Shown piece after piece: positions 1-14,300 of a DNA stretch of 64,000 nucleotides (position 1 is the stretch's first letter; the number at the start of each line of letters is the position of its first letter). The position numbers were made by a program, and so were the translations under genes. Source of the DNA: Dermatophagoides farinae (taxonomy: Eukaryota; Arthropoda; Arachnida; Sarcoptiformes; Pyroglyphidae); the NCBI RefSeq assembly GCF_024713945.1, contig NC_134677.1, positions 5,149,001-5,213,000 on the forward strand, given 5' to 3'. The notes beneath the pieces are model-generated. The model saw nothing but the letters and a program-made list of their open reading frames with translations. It ran no database searches and was not told the DNA's origin.

Positions 1-781
1 TCAAAATCAATAATGGTTGAAATCGGATGGATTTTCTTAAGAAAATAATACTCTGTAGTGTATTAATAATTATTGATTGATTGATTGACAATGCCATTTT
101 TATATTGTATTTTTATGATTGTTTTATCACAACTACCTACAGGCAGATCATTTCAACCACACAATTGAATAATCAAATAATTGAGATATGATGATGATCA
201 ATAAAAATCATTTTATTGATAAATGAAAAAAATCACGATGAACGTGTCCATGGCAATGGAAAAAATTGTATTTCTACAACAATTAGCGAGATTATTAATA
301 GTAATTAGGTGTCAATTTTTTCAATTCAAGAATCAATAAAAAAAAATTCAATGACGAATAAAACAGAAAACCAAATCAATAATCAATTCAATTTTAAAAT
401 CAATTGCCATATTACACGATTTGAAGTAATTCAATAAAAAAAGAGGATAATAACAGGATCCAGCTAAAATTCCATGCTTCATATAATCGATCGTTTGATT
501 GATTTTATCTCAAGATGATGATCAATCGAGGATATTTTTTTGCCGCATTTGCCCAAAGTATCGATTTTTCTTTCGCTTGTTTTATATCTAATAGTTGGTT
601 TTTTTTGAATCGAAGTTTGATGATTTTTTCTCCTATTTCTGATTCTTTTTTTTCGTCATGTCATAGCCCTGAGGGTCTGTTTAATTAAATCAATTTCGAT
701 TTTTTTTGTGGTGCAGGACATCTTTTTTTGTGCTTTTGATGATTCAGTTTGACCAATTTCTGAAAAGATGCTTTTATAATC
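1..781. other. upstream region of chitin synthase, no gene seen
   Basis: AT-rich, with T-runs around 600-720 and no supported ORF. It must hold the promoter and 5' UTR of the downstream gene, but no clear TATA box or other element was recognised. A short-range GATGAT/ATCA bias is typical of the whole window. Confidence 0.5.
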
Positions 782-3700
782 ATGGAACATTCCAAATTAT
801 CACGATTAAATCAATCAAAAATGAATAACAATTTTATTCTAAGAAGAAAAGATTCCCCAAATTCAATTTCGGATAATGATTCCGATCCACAACAATCTCC
901 ATCACCATCTAATAAATTTCGTCACCGTGATTCTGTTTTTGTCAATAAAAATCAAATTGAACAACGACGAATTAGTAAAGGCGAAACTGATGATGATGAA
1001 GATGATGATGATGAATTGAATCGAAACACTCAGTTTAATATGCAACGACAATCTAGCAGTGGATCACAGGTTCGATTCAAACTAAATGAAAATGATATTT
1101 CTGATAATGAAATCACAGTTCAGAATAACATACCTTTAAAGCGTAAACCTGAACCTATTATCATCGATGATAAAAATAGAAATGATCAAACAATGGAAAC
1201 GAAATTAAAATTACGGCCAACATTATCCTCATCATCGAATCGTTTTTCACAAACGACACCAACATCTGCCAATAAACGAATAAGTTTTGCACAATTTGAT
1301 CATGTTTTTAAATTTGATCATCCAACAACAAGCACATCAAAAAATGAAGACAAAAATCGAAAAGCGTCCATATATGATCATATGAAAAAAATAAACATTG
1401 ATAACCAAGATGACGATAGGTAAGTTTATAAAGTAGATCAAAAATCATTAAAAGAAAATTGACCACAAATGCACCGGAACATATAGGCTGGTGAGTCATT
1501 GCCACTTGCACAAATAAATGAATGAATGAATCGAAATATACAAACTTTTTGTATAATGGCAGCTTGAAAATGTTTGTTTGTTTTTCGATCGCTTGATCAG
1601 AAGCTAACAACAGGCAGTAAGCTTATCACATAAATACACAAACAAGCAGCTGAATGATATATGTTGTAGATCTGATCCAGTCGAGATTTCTGTAAGTGAA
1701 AACAAACGAATAAAAAACAGAATTCTCAAAGGCAAAATAATAAGCCCAATGGAAAATTTTTTGCCATTCGATGATAAGGATCGTTTCGTTCATTGGATAA
1801 TTTCGATGATCGTAAATCAGCCATGAAGAAAAATGAAATATAATGGCGATATACGATCAAAAGTATGCCATGCGTCATTGTTGTTGATTTTATACTATTA
1901 TTAAAAAACAAAAAAAAGAGAAAAAATTTCAGACAAACAACAAACCTTGCAATGCAATATGTTCGATGATTGTCGCTGTTGTTTACGTTGATGTTGACGT
2001 TAATATGTCATCGGCTTTTCGTTGTTAAAATGAAAAAAGAGCCAGAGTGAAAAAAGTTGTTTTTATATTTCAAACAAGTTAAATTTGATTGTCCAATTTG
2101 GATGAAATAGTACAAACACAAATAAGTGAACAAAACTTTAACGTTAAACATGTGAGCACATGAGGTCATTAGCCGGTCTACCAATTGAATGGTTGGTAGT
2201 TGGTTGTTTTTTGGACACTGATGGGCAGCAATATCAACAAATGAAACGAGCGAATGAGCAGGCAAAATAATTCAAACACAATGATGGTGATGATGATGAT
2301 GATGGCCAAAAAACGAATCCAAAATGAGATTATTATAAGCGTGTTTATATATGTAAATCGTCGAATGATTATTATTATTATTATGATGTTGGATAGAGTA
2401 TTCTATTTTCAGTTTTTTTTTCAAGATGAGTATTTGCGTTTGATCGAAGGATTTTCTCCTTTTTTTCTTCCAAAACTTGTCTATTCGGAAATGATAAAGA
2501 AAAAAGTTTCAACACTCTTATTTCCAAAATTTAAAATTTTCGTTTCGTGTCTAATAATAATAATAATAATTTGGATCAACCAAAAGAGATTTTTAATGAT
2601 TTTAAAGCAAATAGTTCAACTTCTTTTATTTTTGGTTCTAAAGATATATAGAGAGAAAAGTAGTTAAGAATTATTTTATAAATTCTAGAAAATTTTCTAG
2701 GCCATACCTGTTAATTATGTTGCAGAGGATTTTCGACAAAATAATCAAATTAAACATTGAAAAAAAACAGAAAAAAGTTTTTGAGTAAATCCCAGAATTG
2801 CAAATTTAATTTCACCAGTGTCCAAAGCGCCAAAATAAAATGTTTGCGCACACACAAACATTTTTTTGGTTGTCCGAGTCAGTCGAAGAATATTTTTTGG
2901 ATCCTGTTCACAGAGAACGTTTTTTCTGGAACATTGTGGGGTCATAAAAGAAAATTTTTATATCATTTTACAAATTTATCAAGAATTATGAAATTAAATG
3001 AAAGATTTTTTAATCGTTGTTTACAGATGAAAAACAATTTTCTGTTACCACATTTCATTTATTTACATGAATAAATTTTTTTATAGAAAAAATATATGAA
3101 TCAATTAGCCTTGTTCCGAGTACTATAGTGTCAAAAAAAAAAAAAATTTTCACACTCAAATAAATGTATGATAATTCACATAAATGGGATAATGTGAACA
3201 ACAAATGTAAGAGCTTATTAAATTTTTCCTAGATACTATAGAATACACAAATACACTAGCCTCATTTCTCCTTATTTCCTGTTCCGTAAATTTTTTTTTG
3301 GATCCATTCAATTCTTAATAATTAATAATCGTTTCATTCTGTTTCTCATACAAAAATCATCTTGTCTATGTATGATGTAAGTGTGTGGGTGAACAAAATT
3401 TACTATTCGAGCAAACAAAAAAAAAAAAAAAAACTTTTCTACACATAGGAAATGTATGAAAGGATAAAAAAAATTGAGTCACGCCAGATCATCACCATCG
3501 AATATAAAATGTAATCAAATGAAGCACAGAAAGAAAGCTATTTTCAATCATCAATTTTAACCATATATAATTGTTGCTAAAGCAAAAGTTTTTTTTTAAT
3601 GTAACTTGCTTGAAAAAAAAACATTCATATATTTTTGCACAGTCACGTCTTCATACATTTCTAAAGATGAAGAAATTTAGGAAAAAAAATATTGAAATTT

Positions 3701-6700
3701 TTCATATAGTCGTATTGGTAACTGTTTATGTACTAATAACTTGACAATAAAATTTTCAAACATTTTCATTCATATTTTGTTGATTATTAATAAATTTTTG
3801 TTTTGATTTTTCAGTAGTGATGAAACCAAAACATATCCATGGGATTCATTCAAATCGATTCCCACACAGGATGAAGATTCAAGTTCCAGTTCGAATTGGG
3901 TGAAATTTTTTCTAAAATTATTCAAATTATTATCACATGCAATAAGTTTCTTATTGGTATTGGTTATGGCAATCATAGCGAAATTATTTTTACATTTGAT
4001 GGCAACAATGACACGTGTGGATAAAAGTATACAAATTTGTAAAAAAAATCTTCTCGATGATAGTTATGATCATTCAGCTCTTATACCATTGTATACGCGT
4101 TTGGAATTAAAATCTGATGAACGTATCGCTTGGATATGGATGCTATTTTTCGTATTAATTTCTCCTGATATTATACTTTTCTTTCGTAGTATTCATTCAT
4201 GTTTATTTAAGAATTATTCACTTCCAGATTTTTATGCAACATTAATGATATTTTTATCAAGTACTTCCGAAGTAATTGGCATTTCATTATTGGTTTATGT
4301 AGTGTTGCCATCATTTGATACAATTGTTGGCTTGATGATTACAAATTCATTGTTTTTGATTCCATCATTGTTTCATTTCATGAGAGCTATTAAAATGGAC
4401 AATCCTGAACAAAGACAATCAATTTCAAATCGAATAATGAAAATTCTATATCTAATAGCATTTATATTTCAAATCATGTCCATAATAGTATGGCCAATTT
4501 TATTGTTAATAAAAGATTCTAAATATAAATCAACAACAATTGAAGACAATGTTTTTGATCCAAGACGTGATGACATACATCTATCATGGATCATTCCTAT
4601 TGCATGTATTTTAATAACGTTTGGTTATTGGGAAAATTTTCTTGGCAACAATAATCCTGACGATGATTCATCATCTAAAATCCAGAATCGATTTATACAA
4701 TCATTATATCAGATTAAAGATAATTCAAAACGAAGTAAATTTGCTATCTATTTATTTGTATCAATTTGGAAATGTCTACTTCATTTGGCCATAATGCTAG
4801 TAATTCAAGGTTTGTTGGCCATCCATCAACCAAAGACGACAGATGCAAATGATAATGATGTTGATGATGATAGTAATATGAACCGAATGGCCGATATGAT
4901 GAATTTTATGTTTACCAATTTCACTCAAGCATTTCGACAACATCCGATCACATTGGTAGCTAATGCCGGATTCAATTGTAAGTACATTTGAGCTGAATTA
5001 AATTCATAGAACTAACTAATTCAAGTATTATTATCCTTAACATAGATCGTCATCCTACAATCGATTCTGATCCAATGTTGCCTATCTGGATTGGATTGAT
5101 ACAAATTGCTGCAGCATTTTTTTGCTATCAAACAATCAATTTCGTTTGCAAAATCTGTATTCAACCATTAGGATTTGGATTGCCAATCACAATGGCAATG
5201 CCCTTAACTGTTTCATTGACACATTCGTTGGGCCAAATTGCCATCAATGATCGATGCTGGCTGCCTGATCAGTGGAACATCTTTGATTATACATTTTTCA
5301 ATGTCCCGTACGATATTTTTGATCATAAATGTTGGATAAATTATTTATTCTATGCCATATGGATGATGACTTTCATATCACAAATAATCATAACCAATCA
5401 TATTTGGATCTCATCCAAAGAACGATTAGCATCAACAAATCAGCTATTTATGTTGCCTTTATATTCATCTGCCTTTATCGATCAATCATTAATGTTGAAT
5501 CGCCGCCGCAATTATGACAACGATATTTGGTCATCATTATTGAATGAAAATGAGGCTGATTCATCGATGGATGGCCGAAAATCTCCAATGCAAGAATTTC
5601 AACGAAAATCCTCCAAAGAGAATGATGACAATGATATTCGTATATATGCCTGTGCAACCGTATGGCATGAAACGGCTGATGAATTATTGCAAATGTTAAA
5701 ATCAATCATGCGAATGGACAAGGATCAATGTTGCCGATCACTGGCTGTCAAATGTCTACAGGTTAAGAAACGTGATGTCGATTTTTATCAATTTGAAAGT
5801 AAGCATGCGATCCTTTGAAAATCACTATCAATAATATAATTTGTCTTTTATTATTTTCAATTTCATTTTGATCAGCACATTTGCTCGTTGATGATGCTTT
5901 TAAAAAAGGCAAATATTACAAAAAGAATGCAAACGATTTGGACATCAATGAATATGTACAAACATTGATCGATGTGTTGGATGAAGCTGCACAAAATGTT
6001 CATCAACGTTATATTACGATAAAGCCACCTATCATCCATATGACACCATATGGTGGCCGTATTGAATGGATTTTGCCTGGTCGTACTAAATTGATAGCTC
6101 ATCTTAAAGATAAATCAAGAATTAGACATCGAAAACGATGGTCTCAAGTAAGTGTCGATTTAATTTTTCTTTATATAATCAAATGAGAGTAGGAAGAAAA
6201 AATAATTAAAAGCAACTAATGAGCATCAAAATGAAAATAATTATCGCATGAATGCACATTAATTCCCCTCCAACTGATTTTTCTATTATTGTTTTTCGAT
6301 TTTGTGCAGGTGATGTACATGTATTATTTACTAGGATATAAAATCTATCAGCAAGAACCGGATCGAAGAGATGCATTGATGAAAAACACCTATTTATTGG
6401 CATTGGATGGCGACATTAATTTCCAACCGGATGCGGTTTTACTATTGGTCGATTTGATGCGAAAAAATTCGAAATTAGGTGCCGCTTGTGGACGTGTTCA
6501 TCCTGTTGGAGTAGGGCCAATGGCCTGGTATCAAAAATTTGAATATGCCATTTCTCATTGGCTACAAAAAGCTACCGAACATGTATTTGGCTGTGTTCTT
6601 TGTAGTCCTGGATGTTTTTCATTGTTTCGTGCATCGGCTTTATCTGATACGAACGTTATGAATCGTTATACAACAAAACCGACGGAAGCCATACATTATG

Positions 6701-8912
6701 TTCAATATGATCAAGGTGAAGATCGATGGCTATGCACATTATTATTGCAACAAGGTTGGAAAGTCGAATATTCGGCTGCATCCGATTCGTTTACACATTG
6801 TCCCGAAGGATTCGATGAATTCTATATTCAAAGAAGACGTTGGGCGCCATCTACCATGGCCAATATCATTGATTTACTGAAAAGTTACAGAAATACGGTT
6901 CGAGCGAATGATGATATCTCATCGCTTTATATGCTTTATCAGGCCGGTTTAATGTTGGGCACAATTTTAAGTCCTGGAACGATATTTCTTATGTTGGTTG
7001 GAGCCGTCAATAATTCATTCGGATTAAAAAATGAAATATCATTCTACATTAATATAGTTCCGGTTTTAATTTTCGTTTTGGCTGGTTTTTTTACTGATAA
7101 TAAGAAACAGATTTTAGTCGCCCAAATATTTAGTACGTTTTACGTGATGCTAATGTTGGCGGTACTCGTGTCGACTGGCATCGAAATTTATGACGAATCA
7201 ATCTTCTCACCATCTGTCATTTTCTTTGTCGGCATGTTGACTGTATTTATTATATCGGCATTAATTCATCCACAGGAATTCACTTGTTTGATACCTGTCG
7301 TTATATACATGTTGATGATACCCAGCATGTATTTATTGTTGACATTGTATTCAATTATCAATTTGAATGTAGTCGTTTGGGGTACACGTGAAAATCCACA
7401 GACAGTAGAAACTAAACAACCAGTTCAACCAACGCCAAAACAGTCAGATAATTTTCTCCATGATGTACGTCAATATTTTCGAAATCGATCACGAAAATTG
7501 GAAGTATTAAATTGTGTATGTTGTGGATCATCTCGCAATGATGATGAACTTTCATTGCTACATGAGATAAAAGATTCAATGCATCAAGTCCGATCTGATA
7601 TGGACAAAATGAAAACTCAAAATTCTGTAGGTAGTAATATAATTCGTCGAATGAGCCTTTGGAATAGGCGACGATCAACGATTGCCGAACCAACACCGGA
7701 CCAATTAGAAAAAGATCCATTATTGGCAGATGATGCTCAAGACATTATAGATGAGGACGTTCTACTGAATATCGCCAATCAACCAATCAGTGATGAAGTG
7801 AAAGAGGCTGAAGAAATCTCCAATCTACGACGACCAAGATGGATACATAATAAACATTTGAAAAATGCCAACACTCATCCAATCGATGAAGAGGAAGAAA
7901 AATTCTGGACATTATTTATTGAAAAATATCTAAAACCATTAGACAAGAATGAAGAACATGAGAAAAAAGTAAAATCTGATTTGATTAATCTAAGAAACCA
8001 GGCATTTTTTGCATTGAGCATTATCAATATTATATTCGTTCTGTTTGTTTATCTTATGCAATTGCATAAAGATATTTTCAGCTTTGAAATTACACTATCA
8101 CAAACGCAGAATGGTACAAAAACGGTACTAATCGAAGATGAAGAACATGATATTCCTATTTATGTTACAAAAAAGATTGCCATGGATCCTGTTGGCTTTA
8201 TATTGATTCTATTTTTCGGCGTAATCATCATCATTCAATTTATCGGAATGTTGTTACATCGAATGGGAACGTTAACTCACCTGCTTGCATTTACCGATCT
8301 GAATTTCTTTCAAGTTCGTGCCGAAGATATCAAAGAAAAACGACAATTGGATCAAAATTCATTGCAATTAGTTCAATCAATCATGAATGATACTGAAGAA
8401 TCCGACCAGGATTATGGTCATTTTGATATGGAAGAATTTTTCCTTCCCGCCATGTTAAGAGTGATGGATCCAGATACTGCATACGGTTTGTATTTTTTAA
8501 ACAATTTTTCATTACAAATAAAATGACTTTTGCTGTTTTTTCTTTCCACATATCTATACAATAGAAATGATCAAAAAAATGAAACCAAATACGAATGTTT
8601 CCAAGAAAAAATTGGGTGCAGAATTATCAAGAAGAAGCTCAACATTCGTCGGTCGTAGTACTTTCTATACGATGCCTGAAGAAAACGATGAAAATACTGA
8701 TGACAATAGTTATGATAAACAACATTTCAAAGGTATAAACTCATTATTCTAATATGATTAGAATTCTAAATCAATAATTTTTTTTTTGCAAATATCTAGA
8801 AAATGTTTCCGATTCTGATTCGATCGATATGTCTATTTTTAGTCGCGGATCATCACCGATTAGAAAAGATGCACCCATATCAGTAGAAAGTGATGATTCC
8901 ACATATCTTTGA
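782..8912 (+). CDS. CHS: chitin synthase (seven exons, about 1760 aa)
   Basis: Polymerises UDP-N-acetylglucosamine into chitin at the plasma membrane (family GT2). Exons read by eye: 782-1419, 3815-4977, 5046-5798, 5876-6147, 6310-8485, 8565-8732, 8800-8912; the total is a multiple of three and every junction keeps frame. Visible signatures are CATVWHE (about residue 803), the catalytic EDRW (about 1079), the processive-GT QRRRW (about 1116) and WGTRE (about 1299). An N-terminal hydrophilic, acidic Ser/Asn-rich tail precedes a membrane cluster (about 230-700); another membrane cluster follows QRRRW, then a charged linker, two further membrane segments near the end of exon 5 and an acidic Ser-rich C-tail. 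The 2.4-kb first intron is unusual here, the others being under 170 bp. A possible poly(A) signal AATAAA lies at 8949-8954. Family call is very secure; whether it is the cuticular (CHS1) or gut (CHS2) type is not decidable by eye. The start is the first ATG of an open exon and could be extended by an unseen 5' exon. Confidence 0.96.
1420..3814 (+). other. long first intron of chitin synthase
   Basis: Begins GTAAGT and ends TTTTTCAG. Filled with AT-rich sequence and ATG/GAT-rich tracts. Small ORFs on both strands have no recognisable product. Its length against the other introns makes it a candidate home for regulatory elements or an alternative promoter. Confidence 0.7.
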
Positions 8913-9379
8913 GGCTTTTATCATTGTCCAATTTAATTTGTTTTTGCCAATAAATTTTAAATGTTTATTCCTTATTCGATGATGATTACCATTAAAAGTT
9001 CATTTCATGGTATATGTTTTTTCAATAAATATAATGGTTAATACGTAATTTAATTCAAAACAATGGTACAGAATGATTGGTATGTTTATTATTATATAAC
9101 CATTTTTTTGTATAATTAAAAATTCATCAATAATCAGAATACGAAAGTGAATGATCACTATAACAGACAAAGACCGATAATAGAATAAAATCGAGTTTAA
9201 CAATAATTAAATCTTATCTTAAACTTGGCGTTTGAATTTCAACATTTCTGCAGTTATTAAATATAGAATTGAGTTTTGATATAATTTATTTGTGTGTAAC
9301 AATATATTTGTGTTTGCATTGTTTAACATTTAAATGATAAAAAATTCAATGCATAAAAACATAATCTTTTTCAAACAAA
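8913..9379. other. convergent intergenic spacer
   Basis: 467 bp between the chitin synthase stop and the stop of the minus-strand GFRP gene. It carries the AATAAA at 8949 and AT-rich 3' UTR sequence; nothing else seen. Confidence 0.5.
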
Positions 9380-9968
9380 TTAATCTGTATTGATTAAATC
9401 GTTCAGTTTTGGATATATTGGAGTCGGTTCATAGTTTGGTCGAAATAATGTCCAAGTTAAACCATTCTCATGGCCACCGTTTCCACCAGAACTGGGCAAT
9501 ACAGTGTAGCCAAGTTGATGCAATTTATTCAAAACACGACAAGGTGCATCTTCAACTTTGAATACGATTGATTTTCCATAAGGATCATAATTGACTTTTG
9601 TTTCCTGATTGATAGCTATTCGATCTTTTTTTCGTTGACACAAAGCTTCCATTTTTTCACGAAGTTTTTCCGCTTTTTCTTCATTACGACAATCGATCAA
9701 TTTAGCTTCACATTTACGTATTCCTTTATCCAATTTATCAGATTTCTAGAGAATATAAAAAAAATTAAATTTATAAAACATTGTAAACAATCTAACTTAC
9801 GTCATGTTTTTTACGATGACGACGACGAGATAATGTTAGAGAATTTTGTTCATTTGATTGCTGCTGGTTACCACCACCGGTCAATTGCTCATGAAGAATT
9901 GAATCTTCCGTTGAAATGGCTGTTGGGCCATAAAGCGCATCATAGGAACTAATTATGACAAAAGACAT
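9380..9968 (-). CDS. GCHFR: GTP cyclohydrolase I feedback regulatory protein (GFRP) homologue, extended
   Basis: GFRP binds GTP cyclohydrolase I and mediates feedback inhibition by tetrahydrobiopterin and activation by phenylalanine. Two exons: 9801-9968 (start ATG at 9968) and 9380-9745, 177 aa. The N-terminus MSFVIISSYDALYGPTAIS resembles the family start (vertebrate form MPYLLIST...VGPTMVGDE). The C-terminal part (about residues 115-160: FKVEDAPCRVLNKL, GYTVLPSSGG, LTWTLF) matches the family's YYVDDPPRIVLDKL / GFRVLSMTG / LVWCLHK. Between these lies a basic/acidic, coiled-coil-like stretch of about 80 residues (RRRHRKK..., KAEKLREKMEALCQRKK) absent from the 84-residue vertebrate protein, roughly doubling its length. 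The insert spans the intron. Tail-to-tail with chitin synthase. Homology to GFRP is clear to me; retention of the regulatory role is inferred. Confidence 0.8.
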
Positions 9969-11306
9969 TTTTTGTAAAAAAAATCGAACAAACAATTGAT
10001 CACTTGATGATGAAAATGAAAATGAAATGAAAGCTTTTCAACAAGTGTTTGGTTATTTATCTTTTTTCATTTATAAAAACTGATCAACAACAATGATAAC
10101 TTGACAGTTGTCGAACCATGGATACAAGCGATATAACGTCGCATTGTTTAGGATAATATTGTAGTAGTGGCATGACGATGATAATATCGAAATATGACGT
10201 CTATGACGACCGGTCGAACTTGTTTTCCATTGTCAAAATGGATGTTTATCTGAGTAAATTGTTACATCAAACGTTCAACGATGATTCATCGTCAATATAC
10301 AGTAATTTGACACAGAAAAAATTATGGTACCAAAAGTATGACTCATCATCCATGAAATGACATCAATGATAAATCATTAGTCAATGTTCAACGATATCCT
10401 TGGAAATGTTGCAAGATCGATTCACGAAAAAAAAACAATTCATTTTTCTTCCAAAATTTTTCAAAACAAAATTATAAACTGGAACAATTGAATCGATGAG
10501 TATACACACAGCTTACAGAATTTTCTTGTTATTATTTTCGGTTAATAGGTGGCAGTAATTACATTAGCAAAAATGAACAATTTAAATTTTTGTAACAAAA
10601 TTTTTATTATTGATATTCGAATCATATTCGTTGATTTATATGACATTGAGATAATATCATAAATATCAATTCATTTATTAAAATTATCTCTATCATCGAA
10701 ATAATTTCTTTGAAAATTGAAATGCCAAATTTTTCGAATAGGCAATATTGTGTGTGTTTGTCTGCTTGAATTTGAAATAAAAATAGCGACAGGTAAATTT
10801 TATGAACCAGAATAAAATTAAACGCAAAATTTGAGGTAAATATAGTTCATCATTATGAAATTATTTTTATTTTTATTTAACGGGAGAAAAAAAATGACAG
10901 TAAGTAGCGTTAAAATATTGCCTATCTTAAATGAACACCTACACGAACAGGTGTACAGGTGTCTTTCTTCAAACAAAATGTCATAAATACGTAATAGTTT
11001 TTTTCTTGTTTAATATCATCTACACAATCGTACCATATCAATCTTCTTGTTTTTCTATAAAATTCAGAATCATTACCAAATCAATAACAGCAATTCAAGT
11101 GCAAAAATTTGTTATTCATGGCTTGTAAAAACAATTTTCGTTATCAATTCTGAGATTGAAATAATTAGATACTTTATGCAATACAATTAGAACAATGAAA
11201 AAAAGAATAAAAATATAATGATCTTGACCTCTTATTTGTATGTTTTCATCTTTGATTTGAAAATTCTATCAGATCGATGTGTATAAGGTCTGAATTTCTT
11301 TTTTTG
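9969..11306. other. intergenic region, no gene seen
   Basis: Upstream of the GFRP gene and downstream of the minus-strand GPCR gene. AT-rich; the short ORFs in it have no recognisable motif. Presumably holds the GFRP promoter and GPCR 3' UTR. Confidence 0.45.
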
Positions 11307-14300
11307 TTATCCCAATTGATTAAATAGCTTTTGTCTTTCTCGATAAATCACATTTTTATATTGTATTTCTTCATGGATGTGCGTGTGTGTGTGTGTGTGT
11401 GTCATCAGCAAATTGTTTCTAATGTTAAACTGTCGTTGTTCCGAAGTGGGCTGAAAAAAGAGTAAAAAAGCAGAGAAAAACAAATCATCACAAAATGAAC
11501 TAAGTAAAAAAATTGAAATGTAATGGAAAAAAAACAAACAAGCCAATCAAATAACAATAATGATGCACTAAGCAAGAATTTTTCAATTTATTTTTCTCTT
11601 TTTTTTTGTTATCAAAAACATTTTCCTTTGAGAATCAAATGTTTTTTTTTCCAGAGCAATTTAAATCGACTCAATATCATGTCAAGATAAAAAAAGGCTT
11701 GCATTGGTATAACCATTGAACAAATATACTGAAACAATAAATTTGTTGTAAAATTGTGAATATAAAAAAAACTTATAGAATATAGAGCCTGGTTTTTGTA
11801 TGAATGAAAAAATAACATTCACACATAACATGAATTCCAAAATTTTAATTTGATTTCATACACTTCATTTAATTAACAAAAAAAGTATGAATCCGTTTCT
11901 ACTCACCATATCGGATATTTTGTGCATTGGTATTTGTTGATGATGATGATAATGATGTGAATGATTATGATGATGATGGTGATGATGATGATGATGTAAA
12001 TGATTAGCTGTGGTCATATTATTTAATGATAATGTTGCTGATGAATATGATAACACAGGTGATGAAGACGAATATGCAGATGATGATAATAAGGATGATA
12101 TCGTTGATGGCGATGATGATGATAATGATACTGAATAACAATGATGTTGAGAATTGAATTGATTATGATTTGTTGTAGTTACCGATGTCGAAAGCGTTGG
12201 CACTGTTGTAATCATCATATAGAATCGATTTGAATCAGATGATTTAGACATTGCTGATGAAATGGTTGAAGCTATCTGTATAGGTGTAATAACATCCATC
12301 TTGGCCATTGTTGTCGTTTCAATTGTTTTGCCATTCGATGATGATATATTTAATATTGTAGTCGTTGTTGCTGTAGGCGCTATTACACCATTTGTTGTTG
12401 TGTTGTTTGTAACATTATACGGATTCGTATCCGTTACTGGTATTTCCATTTCAACATGATCAATACTTTTCGAATTTAACCGTTTCAAACGATTGGTGTA
12501 ACGGGGAAATAATGATAATAGGTTGTGCTACATAAAAACAAATCAAAGAATGTGTAAAAAATTGAACAAAACAAATGAAAAATTGTACATTGAAGAAACA
12601 TGGATTGATTTTTGTTACTGCAACAGATTCTCTTAGAATACGGTAAAAATTTCTCTTGTTATACATTGATGAAAAATATCTCGCAGTATTTTAAATCTAA
12701 TCTAACGAATGTAAAGAATTTTCATAAAAAATATGATTATGATTCTAAAAATTAATATGAGGAGAGAAGATCAACATGATGGAAAAGGTGACTTAGTAAG
12801 AATAATAATAATTAGACTCACCCGAAAATTTTCGCTCATGAAACAATATACAATTGGATTCATTAAGCTATGAACCATTGAAAGAAAATGTGATACAAAG
12901 AATGAGCTATAATATACGTTGTACATGACTTCCGTTTCAATATTCATGATGCTCGGCTCAAAATATAATAGAAGATTGAAAAAATGTATTGGAAGCCAAC
13001 AAATAATAAATAGGCCGACAACCATTGTTAACATTTTGAATACTTTATTCTTCACATCTAATTGATGCGTATCACGTACGACATCCGGATTACCCGGTGT
13101 TACATGATTGACCATATGATACCATATAGCTGAATAGGCTAAACTGATAATCATGACTGGTATAAGAAATGTTAATACAAATACCAATACGGTATAGATT
13201 TGGCCATGTAATTCTTCTGACCAAACTTCAATACATTCATATAATTTATGATTTGAAAGCATATATGGTGATACACGTGAAACGAATAATTGTGTCGATG
13301 CGAATGTTAAACCAACTAGCCATATCATGGCCAATATTGAGCGTTTACTATAGTGGAATTTATATAATGAATGTACAATTGCAAAATATCTATAATGAAT
13401 AATGAGGAGAATAAAAAATATATAAATAAAAACATGTGAATGAAATAAAATACGAATGAAAACCGGAACAACGATTATGACATCAATAATGTTAAAGAAT
13501 CGTACTCTCAAAACAAAAGGCGAAAGAATCAATCATATAAATGTATAAAAGTGTTTAACACATGTAAATAACTGATAATAATAATAATTCTGAAGCAAAT
13601 TCAAGTAAATTATTGTCAACAACTTCCAATTGTATGATAAAAGAATGATAATTGTCGATAATCGAAGCCATCATCAATAATAAATAATGATGATTTATCG
13701 ATATTGATCGATTAACGCCTTGTTTTTACTTGGCCTTACATTTATTTCAAATGCAAAACTTGATGATTATGTGATGAATGTTATGGTTCGGGTGGATGCA
13801 CCTCGTCGTGTTTCGTTATTTATTTATATTATATTATTATTCTAAACCTAAGGGCAATTCTAAAGATGTAAATTTATCAGTACCAACTATATTATGAAAG
13901 AAAATATGGACAGCAAAAAAGTAAGAAAAAATGATGATGATGATAATGATAAATGAGAAGAAAAAGAAAAAATGAACAAAATAACAGGAAATGAGAAAAA
14001 AAACAAACATTAGTAGTGCCCATTTCTATTATTCTGCAAATTACTCTTTTTTTTTGTTTTCTTCTTAAAGAAACGAGCTAAATCTAACAACTATGCAAAA
14101 ACTATAAGGAATCTGTGATGGTCGTCAAATTTTGTATGTATGTATGCGTGTGTTTCGTTGCTCTATTAGTTTTTTGTTTTATTGATTTATTTCATTTGGT
14201 TCATTTTCACTCTCGGGACGAGAAAAGAATGGATGAATGGTTGACAAGTCTAATTCAACCAATTGTATATGAACCTGTGTCTTTTTGTATGTGAATTAAT

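Noticed and set aside
2254-2667. 137-codon plus-strand ORF in intron 1 of chitin synthase
   Set aside because: Composition is pure Met/Ile/Lys/Phe from ATG, ATT and T-run repeats; no signal of coding.
5475-5705. Minus-strand ORFs within chitin synthase exons
   Set aside because: Shadows of the coding strand; the plus strand carries clear chitin synthase motifs.
12262-12459. Plus-strand hydrophobic ORF opposite the GPCR tail
   Set aside because: Complement of a Thr-rich coding tract, which always yields a Val/Ile-rich shadow.
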